Positions 1-7,926 of a stretch of DNA of 64,000 bases are shown one piece after another. How positions within the stretch are numbered: position 1 is the stretch's first letter; the number at the start of each line of letters is the position of its first letter. The notes beneath the pieces are model-generated. The model saw only the letters and a list, made by a program, of their open reading frames with translations, did no database searches and was not told the origin of the DNA. This DNA comes from Dryocola clanedunensis subsp. sulfonylureivorans (GTDB taxonomy: Bacteria; Pseudomonadota; Gammaproteobacteria; Enterobacterales; Enterobacteriaceae). The stretch lies in contig NZ_JAERMU010000001.1 of the NCBI RefSeq assembly GCF_016756775.1, positions 124,001 through 188,000 of the forward strand, written 5' to 3'. Position numbers and translations under genes: made by a program.

Positions 1-1155
1 GCCCAGCCCGGTAGGTGAACCAAAGCCGAAGCCTTTGTAGGTATCGATAAGCGCCTGGATAGGCATTGCCAGCGACAGATGTGAGACACCGGTATCGCTC
101 GATTTTTGCAGGATGCCGGTCAGCGTTAATTGCGGATAATAGCCCACATCGCGGATGCGGTGGCCGTCGATGGTGTAAGGATGGGTATCCACCACGCTGT
201 CCGGGCGCACGATGCCCTTTTTCAACGCCGTCATGATGACCATTGGCTTCACAGTTGAGCCAGGTTCAAAGGTGTCGCTGATTGCACGGTTACGGAAATC
301 ATCGAGCGTCGCGCCTTCCCGATTATTAGGGTTGTACGTCGGGCAGCTCGCCATAGCCAGCACCTCGCCGGTGTTGACGTCGATAATAACTGCCGCGCCC
401 GCCTCCGCTTTATTCCATGAGACGGCGTTGCTTAATGCGTCTTCCGTCACCGTCTGGAGGCGTTCATCGATGCTGAGGATAATATTGTGCGCCGGGCTGG
501 CAGGGGTTTCGGTAATATTTTCTATGACGTGCCCATGGCGGTCTTTACGCACCAGACGTTCGCCGGACACGCCGGTGAGCTGGCGGTTAAAGCTTTTTTC
601 AACGCCTTCAATGCCCTGGTCATCGATATTCGTAAAACCAAGCAGATTAGAGGCCACATGACCTGCGGGATAAAAGCGGCGGGACTCTTCCCGGGTCGCG
701 ATACCCGGAATGTTCAGCTTATCAATCCATGCGGCCTGCTGCGGATCGAGCTGGCGGGCCAGGTAAATAAAGCGGCTGCGATCGTTTTGATGAATCCGCG
801 CGGCGATTTCACTTAATGGGGTATGAAGCGCGTTGGCCAGCGCCTGCCAGCGGCGATCGACCTGCACCCCGCCCTTTTCCATAATCGTTTTAGGATCGGC
901 CCAGATAGCTTCTACCGGCACGCTAACGGCCAGCGGGCGGCCGTCACGGTCTTCGATCATCCCACGCGGAACGATAATGGATTTCTCGCGCAGGGAGCGC
1001 ATATCTTCCTGTTTTACCAGATTGTCCGGGGAGATAATCTGCAGCCAGGCCACACGCCCTAATAAGAAGAGCAGGCAGAGCAAAATCGCCAGACAAAGCA
1101 GGCCAAATCGCCACTGAATAAAATTGCCCGGCTGCGGCGCACTCTCTTTCCTCAC
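1..1155 (-). CDS. FtsI-like class B penicillin-binding protein (partial, 3' end outside window)
   Basis: Division-type peptidoglycan transpeptidase, anchored in the inner membrane and acting in the periplasm. The gene begins with GTG; AAGGA lies 6 nt upstream, which decides the start. The 385 visible codons run off the left edge. A short cytoplasmic tail is followed by one membrane segment (about residues 17-36), then the PBP dimerisation part with PRGMIEDRDGRPLA near residue 65. The transpeptidase SxxK motif is GSTVKPM with the nucleophile at Ser300. The second motif reads SSD rather than the SSN I recall for E. coli FtsI. The KTG motif lies outside the window. Salmonella carries a second FtsI paralogue (PBP3SAL) next to cspC, and this gene has the same position, so it is probably that paralogue and not the ftsI of the dcw cluster. 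Family is certain; assignment to the paralogue rests on context. Confidence 0.9.
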   Translation of the reverse strand, partial: MRKESAPQPGNFIQWRFGLLCLAILLCLLFLLGRVAWLQIISPDNLVKQEDMRSLREKSIIVPRGMIEDRDGRPLAVSVPVEAIWADPKTIMEKGGVQVDRRWQALANALHTPLSEIAARIHQNDRSRFIYLARQLDPQQAAWIDKLNIPGIATREESRRFYPAGHVASNLLGFTNIDDQGIEGVEKSFNRQLTGVSGERLVRKDRHGHVIENITETPASPAHNIILSIDERLQTVTEDALSNAVSWNKAEAGAAVIIDVNTGEVLAMASCPTYNPNNREGATLDDFRNRAISDTFEPGSTVKPMVIMTALKKGIVRPDSVVDTHPYTIDGHRIRDVGYYPQLTLTGILQKSSDTGVSHLSLAMPIQALIDTYKGFGFGSPTGLG

Positions 1156-1313
1156 AATCAATCCTTAGCAAAACTTAAGTGATTGAAAATTTAAACAGAT
1201 ATACGCGCATTTTGTGCGGGAACAGTGCTACATCCTTCACAGGATTGCAACAAGAGGCAACACGGAAGGGCTTTTAGTCACACTTTGAAAGAAGTTGACC
1301 TTATTTCAACCAT

Positions 1314-1347
1314 TAAAAAGCCCCGCTACCAGAGCGAGGCTTTTAAC
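1314..1347 (-). terminator. Intrinsic terminator of cspC
   Basis: On the minus strand a G+C-rich stem (AAGCC-CGCT pairing with AGCG-GGCTT around a short loop) is followed by a run of T. It lies about 40 bases after the cspC stop, before the PBP gene. Confidence 0.8.
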
Positions 1348-1385
1348 TCAATTAGGCGTTTCACGCCCGGCCTAATTCAGCAGAA

Positions 1386-1595
1386 TTAGATGGCAGTCAC
1401 GTTAACTGCAGCAGGGCCTTTCTGGCCGTCCTGGATTTCGAACTCAACGTTCTGGCCTTCAGCCAGAGTTTTGAAGCCGTTACCCTGGATTGCAGAGAAG
1501 TGTACGAACACGTCTTTGCTGCCGTCAGCAGGAGTAATGAAGCCAAAACCTTTAGACTCGTTGAACCACTTAACTTGACCTTTAATCTTTGCCAT
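1386..1595 (-). CDS. cspC: Cold-shock-like RNA-binding protein CspC
   Basis: Single cold-shock domain (OB fold) of 69 residues that binds single-stranded RNA and acts as an RNA chaperone and antiterminator; in E. coli it also stabilises stress mRNAs such as rpoS. The RNP1 motif KGFGFI and RNP2 motif VFVHF are intact. The protein matches E. coli CspC over its full length as far as I can recall it. It is downstream of yobF with a 12-base gap, so the two probably share a transcript, and it ends at its own terminator. CspC is not itself cold-induced in E. coli. Confidence is very high. Confidence 0.98.
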
Positions 1596-1607
1596 TTTGC
1601 AAATTCC

Positions 1608-1751
1608 TTAGATTGTTTTCTTCGCCCGCAGGCATAACTTAGATAAAACAGAGACGTTACTGCTTAAGGCACTAATATAAGGCTCGGCAGAGAAGCGGTA
1701 TTCAACGACAACGTGTTTACTCAGGACTTCTTTACTGAAAATGCCACACAT
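1608..1751 (-). CDS. yobF: Small protein YobF (DUF2527)
   Basis: A 47-residue protein starting [20 protein letters not shown], closely matching E. coli YobF (47 residues). A longer in-frame reading from 1826 exists, but family length and N-terminus place the start at the internal ATG. E. coli YobF is a stress-induced small protein translated from the yobF-cspC message; its molecular function is unknown. It contains one Cys near the start and another near the C-terminus (KLCLRAKK). Upstream is a weak Shine-Dalgarno (GAGGT). Confidence 0.93.
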   Translation of the reverse strand: MCGIFSKEVLSKHVVVEYRFSAEPYISALSSNVSVLSKLCLRAKKTI

Positions 1752-2285
1752 AAACAGAACTGTACCTCGTTTGACCCAAAGTGTTATCACATACAACGTA
1801 AACAATGGCAAGCCATTTTTAAGCATGTATCGATCCGCTGCACAAATCCGAAAAGTCAGTGATTTGCAGATAAAAAAACAAATACAAACTTTTTGAATAA
1901 AACGCTTAGCAAACTCACGTTCACCTCTGCGCCCTTGCCAGCACTGTCTCGATAACTTTTTTACATTAGCTCAAAGACTTCACTTCGTCCAGGCGAAGTC
2001 TTAAAAACGCTCCAGCCACCCCATTTTGCTTATGAACAATGATGCATATCTATGCAAAAAATGAGCAATAGAACAGCCATTTTCATCCTTTCAAAGGCTG
2101 CCATTTTGGGCCAGCCGGATAAAGAGAATAAAGCTTGAGCAGTCAGGCCATTATATTGCACTAATATAATGAAAGTTTAATGACGGTGCGCCATCCCAGG
2201 GCAATAAAAACGTTTCGCTATAATATATCGCCCACTCCCGAAACAGGGGTTTTCAGGAAAAATAAAACAACCTTCGTCAATCGAG
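1752..2285. other. Intergenic region upstream of yobF-cspC
   Basis: No convincing gene in 534 bases. The part next to yobF is its 5' leader and promoter region on the minus strand (a TTGCCA / TGATAA pair is possible, unproven). An inverted repeat AAGACTTC...GAAGTCTT lies near 1976-2004 and could be a weak terminator for the MBL gene. A second perfect AT-rich inverted repeat, ATTATATT-5-AATATAAT, lies at 2150-2170. A 28-codon reading on the plus strand near 2052 lacks a ribosome-binding site. Confidence 0.5.
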
Positions 2286-3290
2286 TTATTCATGGCGTGA
2301 TTTAAATAAGGATGAACTTTGTCCAATACGTAACGGCATAAACCGCGCTTCCCCCTCTCCGGCAGCAGATAACGCCGCGCTTAGCTCCTGAGGTGGCATA
2401 TCTAACGACTCATCCGCCAGCTCAAAGACCCCCCAATGGACGGGGACAGCCAGCGGACGGCCTATCTGCTGCCAGAGCGCGACGGCCTGCTGGGGATCCA
2501 TATGGTGGGTGCCCATGAACCAACGGGGTGCATAGGCACCAATGGGGATTGCCGCCGCGTCCAGCGGGCCGAGCCGTAACGCAATATCGGCAAGATCGCT
2601 GGTATAGCCGGTGTCACCGCTAAACCAGAAGCGAAAATCTGCACATTCAATAATCCAGCCGCACCATAAAGAACGGTTGCGATCCCAGAATGAACGCATG
2701 CTCCAGTGCTGAGCGGGAACGGCGGTAAACGCCATGCCTTGCCAGGTCACCGCCTGCCACCAGTCCAGTTCGGTAACCTGCCTGGCTCCTCTTTTCATGA
2801 ACCATTGCTTAAGGCCCAGCGGGACAAAAAAATGCACCGCAGGAAAGCGGCGGATGATTTGCCGCACCGTTCGGTCATCGAGATGATCGTAGTGATTGTG
2901 TGAAATGAACACGGCATCAAGCTGGGGCAGTTCTGCGATGCTGAGGGTCACCGGCGTTTTACGCCGCGGGCCAGCGAAAGAGAGGGGCGAGGCGCGATGG
3001 GAGAAAACGGGGTCGGTAAGCAGATATTTGCCCTGTAACCGCAGCAGCAGGCTGGCATGTCCCAACCACCAGAGGCGGTCGTCATCCCCCGAGACGCTGG
3101 CTTTTTGCCACCAGCGTTCAGTAAAGGCGGCATACCCTCCGTCTGGCGGGAGAGGCAATCCCTGCGCTTTTCGCTCTTCACGCCAGCGCTTTACATCGCC
3201 AGCGTGGCGTTCCAGAGGCTGCAGGTTTCGAAAACCATCGGGCTGATGGTGTGGTTGCAGTGGGTCAAACCAGGGGTTCTTAAACGGCAT
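2286..3290 (-). CDS. MBL-fold metal-dependent hydrolase (NAPE-PLD/UlaG-like)
   Basis: Metallo-beta-lactamase-fold protein of 334 residues. The metal-binding signature SHNHYDHLDD (about residue 133) is followed by further ligands in AQHWSMRS, SGDTGY and GTHHMDP. This pattern, together with WLGHASLLL near residue 75 and LTDPVFSHRASP, matches the NAPE-PLD / RomA type of zinc hydrolases that act on phosphodiester or lactone substrates. No signal peptide, so it is probably cytoplasmic. It lies downstream of yebO with a 42-base gap and could be cotranscribed. The substrate is unknown. It should not be called RomA: that gene belongs to the ramA locus. Confidence 0.85.
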   Translation of the reverse strand: MPFKNPWFDPLQPHHQPDGFRNLQPLERHAGDVKRWREERKAQGLPLPPDGGYAAFTERWWQKASVSGDDDRLWWLGHASLLLRLQGKYLLTDPVFSHRASPLSFAGPRRKTPVTLSIAELPQLDAVFISHNHYDHLDDRTVRQIIRRFPAVHFFVPLGLKQWFMKRGARQVTELDWWQAVTWQGMAFTAVPAQHWSMRSFWDRNRSLWCGWIIECADFRFWFSGDTGYTSDLADIALRLGPLDAAAIPIGAYAPRWFMGTHHMDPQQAVALWQQIGRPLAVPVHWGVFELADESLDMPPQELSAALSAAGEGEARFMPLRIGQSSSLFKSRHE

Positions 3291-3332
3291 ACAGGTTCCT
3301 TAACGACAACGCAGTAACCGCCAGGTAAAGGG

Positions 3333-3617
3333 TTACCGTTCGGCCACCAGACGAACGAAATCATCCTCTTCGTCATCTTCAGCTGTTAGCACAGTTTCTT
3401 TCTTTTCGACTTCCGGCTCATTAGCTTCACACAGACGGCGCAGCAGCGCATTCTGACGCTTTTGCTGATCGAGAAGTTCTTCAAGCAGCGCCACCTGCTC
3501 ATTCGCACGGCTGCTGGCGCGGTTGACAAAGAACCACAATACCAGCCCCACAACCAGTAAAACCAGAGAGATCGCGAGAGACGCGATATTCAGTACGCCA
3601 ACGTTCAGTTCGTTCAT
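3333..3617 (-). CDS. yebO: Inner-membrane small protein YebO
   Basis: A 94-residue protein close to E. coli YebO (95 residues). One N-terminal membrane helix (about residues 10-30, ending LVLWFFVNRASSR) is followed by a charged, probably coiled-coil stretch (NEQVALLEELLDQQKRQNA) and an acidic C-terminus rich in Glu and Asp. Function unknown. It is downstream of mgrB on the same strand with a 73-base gap, so it may share the mgrB transcript. Confidence 0.93.
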   Translation of the reverse strand: MNELNVGVLNIASLAISLVLLVVGLVLWFFVNRASSRANEQVALLEELLDQQKRQNALLRRLCEANEPEVEKKETVLTAEDDEEDDFVRLVAER

Positions 3618-3690
3618 CTTACCACCTCAACAAAACGCGCTATTCTACACCTGCCCGCAGACAAGGAAATCTCTCTGATGCCGAAAAAAG

Positions 3691-3834
3691 CTACCAGGGG
3701 ATAAATTTATTTATCGTGCAGATGCCGCTGAAAAATTGCACATCCTGATCGCACATCACGTTAACCATTTGGGTCCATAATAGCAGGCAGGTGACGACAA
3801 TCCCCGCAATGATAACCCACCGGTACTTTTTCAC
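3691..3834 (-). CDS. mgrB: MgrB, small membrane inhibitor of PhoQ
   Basis: A 47-residue bitopic inner-membrane protein that binds the PhoQ sensor kinase and gives negative feedback on PhoPQ. The reading begins with GTG inside ATGAGTG; GGGAG lies 6 nt upstream of that GTG, and the other frame does not give MgrB. A membrane helix ([14 protein letters not shown], residues 7-20) precedes the periplasmic part [13 protein letters not shown], which carries the two cysteines (28 and 39) that form the disulphide essential for activity. The C-terminus KFIPW is intact. Loss of mgrB causes colistin resistance in Klebsiella; here the gene is unbroken. Confidence 0.96.
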   Translation of the reverse strand: MKKYRWVIIAGIVVTCLLLWTQMVNVMCDQDVQFFSGICTINKFIPW

Positions 3835-3879
3835 TCATTTCTCCCATTCAGCTTCTTACCCCAAGCGTAACACTGTTAA

Positions 3880-3897
3880 CTTAAACCTGACTTAACC
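3880..3897 (-). promoter_or_regulatory. PhoP-box-like direct repeat upstream of mgrB
   Basis: The minus strand reads GGTTAAGTCAGGTTTAAG, two GTTTA-type half-sites in direct orientation, about 45-60 bases before the mgrB start. PhoP boxes are direct repeats of this kind with an 11-base period; here the period is 10, so the match is imperfect. mgrB is a known PhoP target. Confidence 0.4.
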
Positions 3898-3993
3898 GTC
3901 CTTGTTTTAGATAATTAGGAATCTTGTCATTGTTTGTTAAGCATAATCCACTAGTCTTAGATGCAGAATACACAGCAAAAAAATGAGGCTCCT

Positions 3994-4233
3994 ATGCGTT
4001 TTGTGATCCGCGCGATTATAGTCATTGCGCTTTTGTGGATCGGTTTACTTCTGTCGGGTTATGGCGTGCTGATTGGCAGCAACGAGAATGCGGCAGGTCT
4101 GGGTTTACAGTGCAAGTATTTGACGGCACGGGATGTCGTTACCGCACAGTTTGTTCACACTGACAGCGGCATCATCGGCTTAACGAACTGCCCTATTCTG
4201 CGTAAGAGTGAAATAGTTGTCGATAACGGGTAA
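3994..4233 (+). CDS. yobH: YobH family small exported or membrane protein
   Basis: A 79-residue protein starting MRFVIRAIIVIALLW. The start is set by GAGG 5 nt upstream and by E. coli YobH (79 residues); an ATG 33 bases earlier lacks this support. A single hydrophobic segment (residues 3-27) is followed by a small soluble part with two cysteines (LGLQCKY and LTNCPIL) that could form a disulphide in the periplasm, and it ends SEIVVDNG as in E. coli. Function unknown. Divergent from mgrB and convergent with kdgR. Confidence 0.92.
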   Translation: MRFVIRAIIVIALLWIGLLLSGYGVLIGSNENAAGLGLQCKYLTARDVVTAQFVHTDSGIIGLTNCPILRKSEIVVDNG

Positions 4234-4242
4234 TCTCTCCAG

Positions 4243-4287
4243 CAATAAAAAACGCCGCTTATGCTTAATGCGGCGTTTTTTTATTGC
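4243..4287. terminator. Bidirectional terminator between yobH and kdgR
   Basis: Perfect stem AAAACGCCGC / GCGGCGTTTT with A-tract on one side and T-tract on the other, between two convergent genes. It should stop transcripts from both sides. Confidence 0.93.
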
Positions 4288-4302
4288 TTAACTACTTAAC
4301 TA

Positions 4303-5094
4303 TCAGAACGGATAGTCGTGATAACCCATTTGCTTCGAAATGGTACGTGCTGCATTGTGCAGCATCTCGACATACTCGTGCAGACGATCTTCAGAGAAGC
4401 GCAGCGTTGGGAATGAGATGCTCAGCCCGGCGATCACCACGCCAAAACGGTCGAACACGGGAACGCCGATACAGCGTAGCCCTTCTTCCTGTTCTTCGTT
4501 ATCTTCCCCATATCCCTGCTCGCGAACCTGATCCAGCATCGGCATCAGCTCTTCGGTGCTCATAATGGTGCGTTCGGTACTGCGTTTGTACTCCACTTCC
4601 GAGAGGATCTCTTTCACTTCCTCCTGGTCGCGCCACGCCAGCAACACTTTGCCAATTGCCGTGCTGTATAGCGGATTACGGCGACCTACGCGCGAATACA
4701 TGCGCAGGTTGTACATAGAGTCGATTTTGTGGATGTAGACAATGCTGTCTTCATCCAGCGCCCCCAGGTGGATAGTCTCTTTCGTCAGGCGTGACAGCTC
4801 ACGCATCTGAATATCTGCGCTGCGAATCAAATCAACATTTTGTAGCGCACGTGCGCCCAGCTCAAACAGTTTCAGCGTCAGAGAGTATTTCTCCGACTCC
4901 CCTTCCTGGGCAACATATCCCAACGACTTCATCGTTTGTAAAAAGCGATAGACGGTGCTTTTCGACATCATGACGCGCTGCGACAGCTCAGTAATACCGA
5001 TTTCGCGTTCTTCGCCAAGCGCCTGCAGAATGCCAAAAACTTTCAGGACAGATGAGACAGAATCAGGTTGTTTATCCAGATCTGCGATTGCCAT
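4303..5094 (-). CDS. kdgR: IclR-family repressor KdgR
   Basis: Transcriptional repressor that responds to 2-keto-3-deoxygluconate and controls pectate/hexuronate catabolism, eda and related genes. At 263 residues it is the usual length. The N-terminal winged helix-turn-helix (about residues 13-75, with ITELSQRVMMSKSTVYRFLQ) is followed by the IclR effector domain, including RNPLYSTAIGKVLLAW and GLRCIGVPVFDRFG. Nearly identical to E. coli KdgR. Its Entner-Doudoroff targets eda and edd are in the same window. Promoter and candidate operator are described separately. Confidence 0.97.
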   Translation of the reverse strand: MAIADLDKQPDSVSSVLKVFGILQALGEEREIGITELSQRVMMSKSTVYRFLQTMKSLGYVAQEGESEKYSLTLKLFELGARALQNVDLIRSADIQMRELSRLTKETIHLGALDEDSIVYIHKIDSMYNLRMYSRVGRRNPLYSTAIGKVLLAWRDQEEVKEILSEVEYKRSTERTIMSTEELMPMLDQVREQGYGEDNEEQEEGLRCIGVPVFDRFGVVIAGLSISFPTLRFSEDRLHEYVEMLHNAARTISKQMGYHDYPF

Positions 5095-5121
5095 TAATCA
5101 CCTCGATCGCACTTGTTTTAT

Positions 5122-5170
5122 AAAAATCAGAACTGGTTTTTAGTATAAATTGCGCAACGGACCATCGCAA
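5122..5170 (-). promoter_or_regulatory. kdgR promoter with palindromic operator over the start site
   Basis: On the minus strand TTGCGA (5170-5165), a 17-base spacer and TATACT (5147-5142) form a good sigma-70 promoter. Immediately downstream, over the expected start of transcription, is a 20-base near-perfect palindrome, AAAAATCAG-AA-CTGGTTTTT on the plus strand (5122-5141). Its A/T-rich arms resemble KdgR sites, suggesting autoregulation. The protein that binds it is inferred. Confidence 0.65.
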
Positions 5171-5271
5171 CGTAACAATCCGATTTCGTTACAAATCTGC
5201 GACCTGTCGCGGAAATAATGGTGCTAAAATTACAGCTCGCCAAATGACATCGACTAAGTTGTACATTCCCT

Positions 5272-6645
5272 ATGGACAAACCCTTCTCTGATGGGCTGCC
5301 AGTGCCCCAGCGTTATGGCGCCATCATCGCCATCGCGCTTGGTATTACCATGGCCGTGCTGGATGGCGCTATCGCCAACGTTGCATTGCCAACCATTGCC
5401 CGCGACCTCAGCGCCAGCCCTGCTGAATCGATCTGGGTCGTTAACAGCTATCAGATAGCCATTATCGTTTCGTTGCTCTCCATGTCTTTCCTGGGCGATC
5501 TTTTTGGCTACCGGCGGGTCTATCAGTGCGGCCTGGTGCTGTTCTGTATGACCTCACTGTTCTGCGCCACCTCGACTTCGTTGCCGATGTTGACCGTTGC
5601 ACGTGTGTTGCAGGGCTTTGGAGGGGCTGCATTGATGAGCGTTAACACCGCGCTTATCCGGCTTATCTATCCGCAGCGCTTCCTTGGCCGTGGCATGGGG
5701 ATTAACTCATTTATCGTCGCGGTCTCTTCTGCCGCGGGGCCAACCGTTGCGGCCGCTATCCTCTCCGTCGCGTCATGGCAGTGGCTCTTTTTAATCAACG
5801 TGCCTGTCGGCATCGTGGCGCTGTTCTTTGCGCTGCGCTATCTGCCAGCTAATCAGCAGAAATCCCAGGGCCAGCGGTTTGATATTCCCAGCGCAGTGAT
5901 GAATGCCTTGACCTTTGGCCTGTTGATTTCGGCCATCAGCGGCTTTTCGCAGGGGCAATCCAGCACGCTGATCCTGAGCGAACTGGCTGCGCTGCTGATT
6001 ATTGGCTATTTCTTTATCCGCCGTCAGCTTGCCCTGCCGTTCCCAATATTGCCTGTCGACCTGCTACGCATCCCGATTTTTTCACTTTCGATTGGCACAT
6101 CGGTTTGTTCTTTTGCCGCGCAGATGCTGGCCTTTGTCGCTTTGCCTTTCTTCCTGCAAACCACGCTGGGACGCAGCGAGGTGGAAACCGGGCTGCTGCT
6201 GACGCCGTGGCCGCTGGCAACGATGGTCATGGCGCCGCTCGCCGGCTACATGATTGAACGTTTTCATGCAGGATTATTAGGAGGGATTGGTCTTGCGGTG
6301 ATGGCAGTGGGATTGTTCGCGCTGGCGATGCTGCCGCATAATCCGAGCGATATCGACATTGTCTGGCGAATGATCCTCTGCGGTGCTGGTTTTGGCCTTT
6401 TCCAGTCGCCAAATAATCACACCATTATCTCTTCTGCGCCACGTCATCGCAGCGGGGGTGCCAGCGGTATGCTCGGCACTGCACGCCTGCTGGGACAAAG
6501 CACCGGAGCCGCACTTGTGGCGCTAATGTTCAACATGTTCCATGAATACGGCACCCATGCGTCCCTGATTCTGGCCGGTAGCTTCGCGACCCTTGCCGCA
6601 ATCGTCAGCAGCCTGCGGATGTCACAGCCCAGAGTTCAGGCATAA
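5272..6645 (+). CDS. yebQ: MFS transporter YebQ (DHA2, 14-helix drug:proton antiporter type)
   Basis: Inner-membrane transporter of 457 residues, the same length as E. coli YebQ and highly similar to it. Features of the EmrB/QacA (DHA2) branch are visible: TM1 motif with MAVLDGAIANVALPTIA, motif A as GDLFGYRRVY between TM2 and TM3, RVLQGFGGAALM, and WQWLFLINVPVGI between helices 5 and 6. Substrate not established; E. coli YebQ has been treated as a putative multidrug efflux protein. Divergent from kdgR over a 177-base intergenic region, so the palindrome there could also affect it. Confidence 0.95.
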   Translation: MDKPFSDGLPVPQRYGAIIAIALGITMAVLDGAIANVALPTIARDLSASPAESIWVVNSYQIAIIVSLLSMSFLGDLFGYRRVYQCGLVLFCMTSLFCATSTSLPMLTVARVLQGFGGAALMSVNTALIRLIYPQRFLGRGMGINSFIVAVSSAAGPTVAAAILSVASWQWLFLINVPVGIVALFFALRYLPANQQKSQGQRFDIPSAVMNALTFGLLISAISGFSQGQSSTLILSELAALLIIGYFFIRRQLALPFPILPVDLLRIPIFSLSIGTSVCSFAAQMLAFVALPFFLQTTLGRSEVETGLLLTPWPLATMVMAPLAGYMIERFHAGLLGGIGLAVMAVGLFALAMLPHNPSDIDIVWRMILCGAGFGLFQSPNNHTIISSAPRHRSGGASGMLGTARLLGQSTGAALVALMFNMFHEYGTHASLILAGSFATLAAIVSSLRMSQPRVQA

Positions 6646-6672
6646 AAAAAGCGAGCCATCCGGCTCGCTTCA
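6644..6672 (+). terminator. First terminator-like hairpin after yebQ
   Basis: AGCGAGCC-ATCC-GGCTCGCT stem preceded by seven A but followed by TCAG instead of a T-tract. A near copy with a T-tract lies beyond the 125-bp repeat. Together they look like one terminator split or duplicated by insertion. Confidence 0.7.
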
Positions 6673-6678
6673 GACTAA

Positions 6679-6803
6679 TGACAAATCTAAAGCGAATGCA
6701 CTTCGCAAAGATCTCACCGAACAAATAACAAGGAAAATCAATTCATTGATTTTCGCCTGCTTATCACAAAGAAGGAAAAACCACGCTTTTTCCTTCTTTG
6801 TCA
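6679..6803 (+). mobile_element. 125-bp MITE-like repeat, copy A
   Basis: Begins TGACAAA and ends TTTGTCA (perfect 7-bp terminal inverted repeats; outer flanks extend them imperfectly to about 16 bp). Inside are two perfect hairpins: GGAAAATCAATTCATTGATTTTCG near 6731 (arms GAAAATCAAT / ATTGATTTTC) and ACAAAGAAGGAAAAA / TTTTTCCTTCTTTGT at about 6767-6802. No coding capacity. A second copy of the same length lies inverted at 15330-15454. Flanked on both sides by near-identical terminator hairpins. Confidence 0.85.
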
Positions 6804-6811
6804 GCAATCTA

Positions 6812-6837
6812 AAGCGAGCCAACCGGCTCGCTTTTTC
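6812..6837 (+). terminator. Second terminator after yebQ, beyond the repeat
   Basis: AGCGAGCC-AACC-GGCTCGCT followed by TTTTT on the plus strand. The stem is the same as at 6650-6669; only the loop differs by one base. It could work weakly in the other direction for htpX. Confidence 0.8.
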
Positions 6838-6850
6838 ACTTCTGCATCGC

Positions 6851-7732
6851 TTACTTTAGATAATCGCCGTTACGCAGCGCTTCGATACGTTTGTCCAGCG
6901 GTGGGTGGGTCATGAACAGCTCGCTCATCGACTTCGCCTTACCGTTGATGCAAAACGCCATCATGCTGCTGGCTTCCTGAGGCTCATAGCTGGTTTTCAG
7001 ACGCTGCAGCGCAGCAATCATTTTTTCACGGCCCACTAATTTTGCAGAGCCCGCATCGGCGTGGAATTCGCGATGACGCGAGAACCACATAGTAATGATG
7101 CTCGCCAGAATGCCGAACACAATTTCCAGTACCGTTGCGACAGCAAAATAGACTAACGGGTTACCGTTGCTGCTCTCGCCTTCGTCACGGTTGCCGGACA
7201 GGAAGCCGGAAGCCACCTGCGCGATAATACGGGAGATAAAGATAACGAAAGTGTTCACCACGCCCTGAATCAGCGTCATGGTGACCATATCCCCGTTGGC
7301 GACGTGGCTGATTTCGTGAGCGATCACGGCCTCAGCCTCATCGCGACTCATGTTTTGTAATAACCCGGTGCTGACGGCGACCAGCGAAGCATCACGGCGG
7401 GCACCTGTCGCAAATGCGTTGATGTCCGGCGCGTGATAAACCGCCACCTGTGGCATGGCGATACCCGCTTGCTGCGACTGGCGGCGAACGGTTTCAAGCA
7501 GCCAGCGTTCTGTTTCGTTACGCGGTTGTTCAATCACTTCCCCACCCACCGAGCGCAATGCCATCCATTTCGACATCAGCAGTGAGACGATTGAACCACC
7601 AAAGCCAAACAATACGGCCATGATCATCAGTCCGGAAACGCTGCTTGACTGGATCCCCGTCAGGCTTAGCACCAGCCCGAAAACGACCATAACCGCAAGG
7701 TTGGTCAGCAGGAAAAGCCCGATACGCATCAT
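6851..7732 (-). CDS. htpX: Membrane zinc metalloprotease HtpX
   Basis: Inner-membrane M48 protease that degrades misfolded membrane proteins together with FtsH. The start at [11 protein letters not shown] gives 293 residues, the E. coli length; a 31-codon in-frame upstream extension is not conserved. Two N-terminal membrane segments are followed by the catalytic HEISH motif (about residue 139) and a third zinc ligand in the [12 protein letters not shown] segment, with further hydrophobic segments around residues 155-215. It ends [18 protein letters not shown]. In E. coli it is induced by CpxR and heat; I did not identify a site here. Confidence 0.97.
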   Translation of the reverse strand: MMRIGLFLLTNLAVMVVFGLVLSLTGIQSSSVSGLMIMAVLFGFGGSIVSLLMSKWMALRSVGGEVIEQPRNETERWLLETVRRQSQQAGIAMPQVAVYHAPDINAFATGARRDASLVAVSTGLLQNMSRDEAEAVIAHEISHVANGDMVTMTLIQGVVNTFVIFISRIIAQVASGFLSGNRDEGESSNGNPLVYFAVATVLEIVFGILASIITMWFSRHREFHADAGSAKLVGREKMIAALQRLKTSYEPQEASSMMAFCINGKAKSMSELFMTHPPLDKRIEALRNGDYLK

Positions 7733-7891
7733 AATTTTCTTTTTACCTCGGTTTGCAAAATACGCACTGCGCGTTACCCCACATCGTAGGGGCAAGTCCG
7801 CCATTTTCAAGCATTGCGGCTTCACAAGTGATTAATAATACATAACTTTACATTATACAGAGAGAGGGCTGACGTGGCTTGAGAGAGGTAG

Positions 7892-7921
7892 AAAAATGGG
7901 CCCGGTTTAATGGGCCCATTG
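7892..7921 (-). terminator. Terminator of prc
   Basis: Minus strand AATGGGCCC-8-GGGCCCATT followed by TTTCT, just after the prc stop codon. Confidence 0.88.
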
Positions 7922-7926
7922 GGGGA

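Noticed and set aside
2052-2138. 28-codon ORF (MQKMSNRTAIF...) in the yobF upstream region
   Set aside because: No ribosome-binding site and no similarity that I recognise.
3343-4000. Perfect PhoP box at mgrB
   Set aside because: The repeat has a 10- rather than 11-base period, so it is listed only as PhoP-box-like.
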